From assembly GCA_944367415.1 (NCBI GenBank), contig CALVWN010000032.1:1-59315 (forward strand): DNA of 59,315 bases, in the 5' to 3' direction. Shown here piece by piece: positions 57,205 to 59,315 of the stretch (positions are counted from its first letter, which is position 1; each line of letters begins with the position of its first letter). The notes under the pieces are model-generated. The model was not told the DNA's origin. It did not search any database and worked only from the letters and a program-made list of their open reading frames with translations. A program made the position numbers and the translations under genes. This DNA comes from an uncultured Clostridia bacterium. GTDB taxonomy: Bacteria; Bacillota; Clostridia; Christensenellales; Borkfalkiaceae.

Positions 57205-58364
57205 CGGAGTACCTCCCTGAGGATGGACAGACCTTCGTCCATCTCCGTCTTTGTGATGGTGAGCGGCGGAACGAGGCGCAGCCGCTTATGCGCCGTCAGA
57301 ACGAGCAGCCCATGTTCGAGGCAGGCGGCGGCGACCTGCTTCGCATCCTTGTCGAGATCGAGCCCGATCATCATGCCCAGCCCCGTGACTGCACGGACGC
57401 CGTCCAGATTTTTCAGCTTTGCGCGCAGATAGGCGGCCTTCCCCTGTACTTCGAGCAAAAAATCCTTTGTGATGCGGGAGATGACGTTGATCGCTGCCGC
57501 GCAGGAGACGGGATTGCCGCCGAATGTCGAGCCGTGATCGCCCGCCGAGAAGGCATTCTCCGCCCGCTTGAAGAAGAGACAGGCGCCGATGGGAAGTCCT
57601 CCCGCAAGTCCCTTTGCGGTCGTCACGATGTCGGGCGTGATGCCGTACTGCTCATAGGCGTACAGTGTGCCGCAGCGGCCGTTCCCGCACTGCACTTCGT
57701 CACAGATGAGCAGAACGTCGCTCTCCGCACACCATGCGGCGAGTTCTTTGACGAAGCCCTGGTCGAGCGCCGTCACGCCGCTCTCCCCCTGCACGCACTC
57801 GATGATGACCGCGCAGGTATCCTCTCCCGCGGCGCGCTTCACATCGGCAATGTTCGCCTCCGCATAGGAGACGTCGGGAACGAACGGCCCGAAATACTTG
57901 TGAAATTCCTCCTGTCCCGTCGCCGTCAGCGTGAAGAGCGTGCGCCCGTGGAAGCTGTCCTTTAAGGAGACGATGCGGCTCCTTCCCGCCCCGTATTTCA
58001 TGAAAGAATACTTTCTCGCAGCCTTCAGCGCGCACTCGTTGGCTTCACCGCCCGAGTTGGAGAAGAACACGCGCTTTGCCCCCGTCCTCTCGCAGAGAAG
58101 TCTGGCGAGCTTTACCTGCGGTTCCGCATAGTAGTAATTGCTGACGTGCTGGATCTTGCCGAGCTGTTCGATGACGGCAGCCTTCCATTCCTCGTCGTTT
58201 GCGCCGAAGATATTGACGGCGATCCCCGCGCCGAAGTCGATGTATTCCTTCCCCTCGCTGTCCGTAAGCGTTGCGTTCTTGCCGCCCACGAGCGCGACGG
58301 GATAGCGCGCATACGTTCTGGCGAGATATTCGCCGTCCAGCTCCCTGATTTCCTGAAAATTCAT
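57201..58364 (-). CDS. argD: Acetylornithine aminotransferase
   Basis: A class III PLP aminotransferase that makes N-acetylornithine from the semialdehyde; the family often also serves N-succinyl-diaminopimelate. The PLP lysine is in TTAKGLAGGLPIGA, the aspartate in LLICDEVQCGNGR, and the phosphate loop is FSNSGGEANECALKAAR. The 387-residue protein starts at ATG 58364 after AAGGAG; an ATG at 58412 inside argB is rejected. The arg operon context supports ArgD. Confidence 0.95.
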   Translation of the reverse strand: MNFQEIRELDGEYLARTYARYPVALVGGKNATLTDSEGKEYIDFGAGIAVNIFGANDEEWKAAVIEQLGKIQHVSNYYYAEPQVKLARLLCERTGAKRVFFSNSGGEANECALKAARKYSFMKYGAGRSRIVSLKDSFHGRTLFTLTATGQEEFHKYFGPFVPDVSYAEANIADVKRAAGEDTCAVIIECVQGESGVTALDQGFVKELAAWCAESDVLLICDEVQCGNGRCGTLYAYEQYGITPDIVTTAKGLAGGLPIGACLFFKRAENAFSAGDHGSTFGGNPVSCAAAINVISRITKDFLLEVQGKAAYLRAKLKNLDGVRAVTGLGMMIGLDLDKDAKQVAAACLEHGLLVLTAHKRLRLVPPLTITKTEMDEGLSILREVLR

Positions 58365-58404
58365 GACGCTCCTTATAATCGTAAAAATGGGTGCCTGAAA
58401 AAAA

Positions 58405-59262
58405 TCAGTCACCTTTTACGAACATGGTACCCAGCCCCTCGTCCGAGAGAAGCTCAAGCAATATGGAATGTTTGACTCTGCCGTCCGTGATAAAGACGCG
58501 CCCCACGCCGTTGCGGATGGCGTCGCGGCAGCAGTTGACTTTGGGGATCATGCCCCCCGAAATGACGCCCTCTTTGACGAGAGAGGGAATGTCGGAGACG
58601 TACACCTTCTTGATGAGGCTGCTTTCATCGTCCCGCGAACGGAGCAGTCCGCGTACATCCGTCATGAGGATGAGGCTCTCCGCTTTGAGCGCACCCGCAA
58701 TGGCGGATGCCGCGGTGTCCGCGTTGACGTTGTAGATATTGCCTTCGTCGTCATACCCGACGGTGGAGACGACCGGGAGATACCCCGCGTCCAGGCAGCT
58801 CGTCAGAATGTGCGTGTTCACCTCGTCGATCTTGCCGACGAAGCCGAGCTCCTCGCTCTCCTTGCTGCACTTCAACAGATTCCCGTCGATGCCGCAGATG
58901 CCGATCGCCCGCGCGCCCATCGAACCGAGCATATGCACAAGGTTTTTATTGACTTTGCCCGCAAGCACCATCCGGACGACTTCCGCCGTCTCTTCATCGG
59001 TATAGCGCAGTCCGTTGACAAAGCGGGATTCGATCCCCATGCGCTTCATGGTCTGGGAGATCTCCGGGCCGCCGCCGTGAACGAGCACGACCTTGATCCC
59101 GACAAACCGCAAAAGCGTCATGTCGCGCATGACCAGCCGCTTTAACTCGTCATCCGTCATGGCGTTCCCGCCGTACTTGACGACCAGAATTTTATTCTGA
59201 TATTTCTCGATGTAGGGCATTGCCTCCAGGAGAAATTCTGCCTGTTCTTCCTTTCCGATCAC
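58405..59262 (-). CDS. argB: Acetylglutamate kinase
   Basis: It phosphorylates N-acetylglutamate, the second step of arginine synthesis. The ATP site is KYGGNAM, the substrate loop LVHGGGPEISQTM, and the closing block is ISGGMIPKVNCC with VNADTAASAIAGAL before it. The N-terminal helix (EQAEFLLEAMPYIEKY) is the form found in arginine-inhibited hexameric enzymes. It starts with GTG at 59262, which overlaps the argJ stop (GTGA). The 285-residue length is typical. Confidence 0.97.
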   Translation of the reverse strand: MIGKEEQAEFLLEAMPYIEKYQNKILVVKYGGNAMTDDELKRLVMRDMTLLRFVGIKVVLVHGGGPEISQTMKRMGIESRFVNGLRYTDEETAEVVRMVLAGKVNKNLVHMLGSMGARAIGICGIDGNLLKCSKESEELGFVGKIDEVNTHILTSCLDAGYLPVVSTVGYDDEGNIYNVNADTAASAIAGALKAESLILMTDVRGLLRSRDDESSLIKKVYVSDIPSLVKEGVISGGMIPKVNCCRDAIRNGVGRVFITDGRVKHSILLELLSDEGLGTMFVKGD

Positions 59263-59315
59263 GTCCTGTAATCTCCGTTGATCTTTACATAGTCATAGGT
59301 GAGGTCGCACCCCCA
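59259..59315 (-). CDS. argJ: Glutamate N-acetyltransferase / amino-acid acetyltransferase ArgJ, C-terminal end (partial)
   Basis: The last 18 codons before a TGA at 59259-59261, running off the right edge. The residues WGCDLTYDYVKINGDYRT are the characteristic C-terminus of the ArgJ beta chain. ArgJ recycles the acetyl group from acetylornithine to glutamate. Four-base overlap with argB shows the usual argC-argJ-argB-argD-argF order, with argC and the operator presumably to the right. Confidence 0.9.
   Translation of the reverse strand, partial: WGCDLTYDYVKINGDYRT

Noticed and set aside
1-59315. CRISPR arrays, tRNA or rRNA genes, prophage or defence systems
   Set aside because: I saw no regularly spaced direct repeats, no tRNA-like cloverleaf ends with CCA, no rRNA stretches and no phage or defence protein families.

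Overview
This 59.3 kb window comes from a GC-rich, endospore-forming Firmicute of the class Clostridia. The evidence is a complete spoIIIAA-AH operon, spoIVB and ytfJ, Shine-Dalgarno sites of the GGAGG type, a LexA box of the Bacillus type, and the gene order spoIIIA-asp23-nusB-folD-ispA-dxs-tlyA-nadK-argR-recN-spoIVB. A Christensenellales-like lineage is possible, but I cannot fix the taxon from sequence alone. No rRNA, tRNA, CRISPR array, prophage or defence island was seen. The content is mostly core genome, with one insertion sequence cut by the left edge.

Layout. Positions 1-357 hold the 3' end of an IS3/IS481-type element. Positions 593-16028 are all on the + strand: ilvC alone; a glycogen cluster (glgB-glgC-glgD-glgA, a terminator, then glgP and a GH13 amylase-type gene); a 530 bp intergenic region with strong dyads; a tyrosine recombinase overlapping hflX; and lexA. 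From 16074 to the right edge nearly everything is on the - strand. Reading - strand operons in their own direction they are: argJ'-argB-argD-argF-carA-carB::dapF, a DUF6106-like gene, a cysteine desulfurase and thiI; sir2, miaB, mutS, mutL, miaA and a PLP enzyme of the 'aluminium resistance' family; spoIIIAA-AH; asp23-nusB-folD-ispA-dxs-tlyA; nadK-argR-recN-spoIVB and a DacF-like gene; lysA; a site-2 protease with scpA and scpB; and a forespore-type set (membrane protein, ytfJ, D,D-carboxypeptidase) with rluB. The one + strand gene in this half is a class A PBP at 46126-48294.

How the genes work together. The glg genes make and break down glycogen through ADP-glucose. The arg/car genes make citrulline and carbamoyl phosphate, and ArgR is encoded 30 kb away. 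MutS/MutL are mismatch repair, RecN/LexA are SOS and double-strand-break repair, and ScpA/ScpB are condensin subunits. The spo genes build the forespore feeding apparatus and activate sigma-K.

Most notable. (1) A single uninterrupted reading frame joins carbamoyl-phosphate synthase large subunit to a DapF-like domain, and in that domain the usual first catalytic cysteine is an alanine. (2) A near-palindromic 21 bp motif occurs six times, inside and between genes. Three of the coding copies are read in the same frame, and one copy forms an inverted pair that makes a terminator. (3) A 17-6-17 bp inverted repeat, shaped like a tyrosine-recombinase core site, lies upstream of the recombinase gene, and a third half-site abuts that gene's -35 box. 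(4) Several genes have a -10 box placed so that the predicted transcript starts at the ATG, which suggests leaderless mRNAs.
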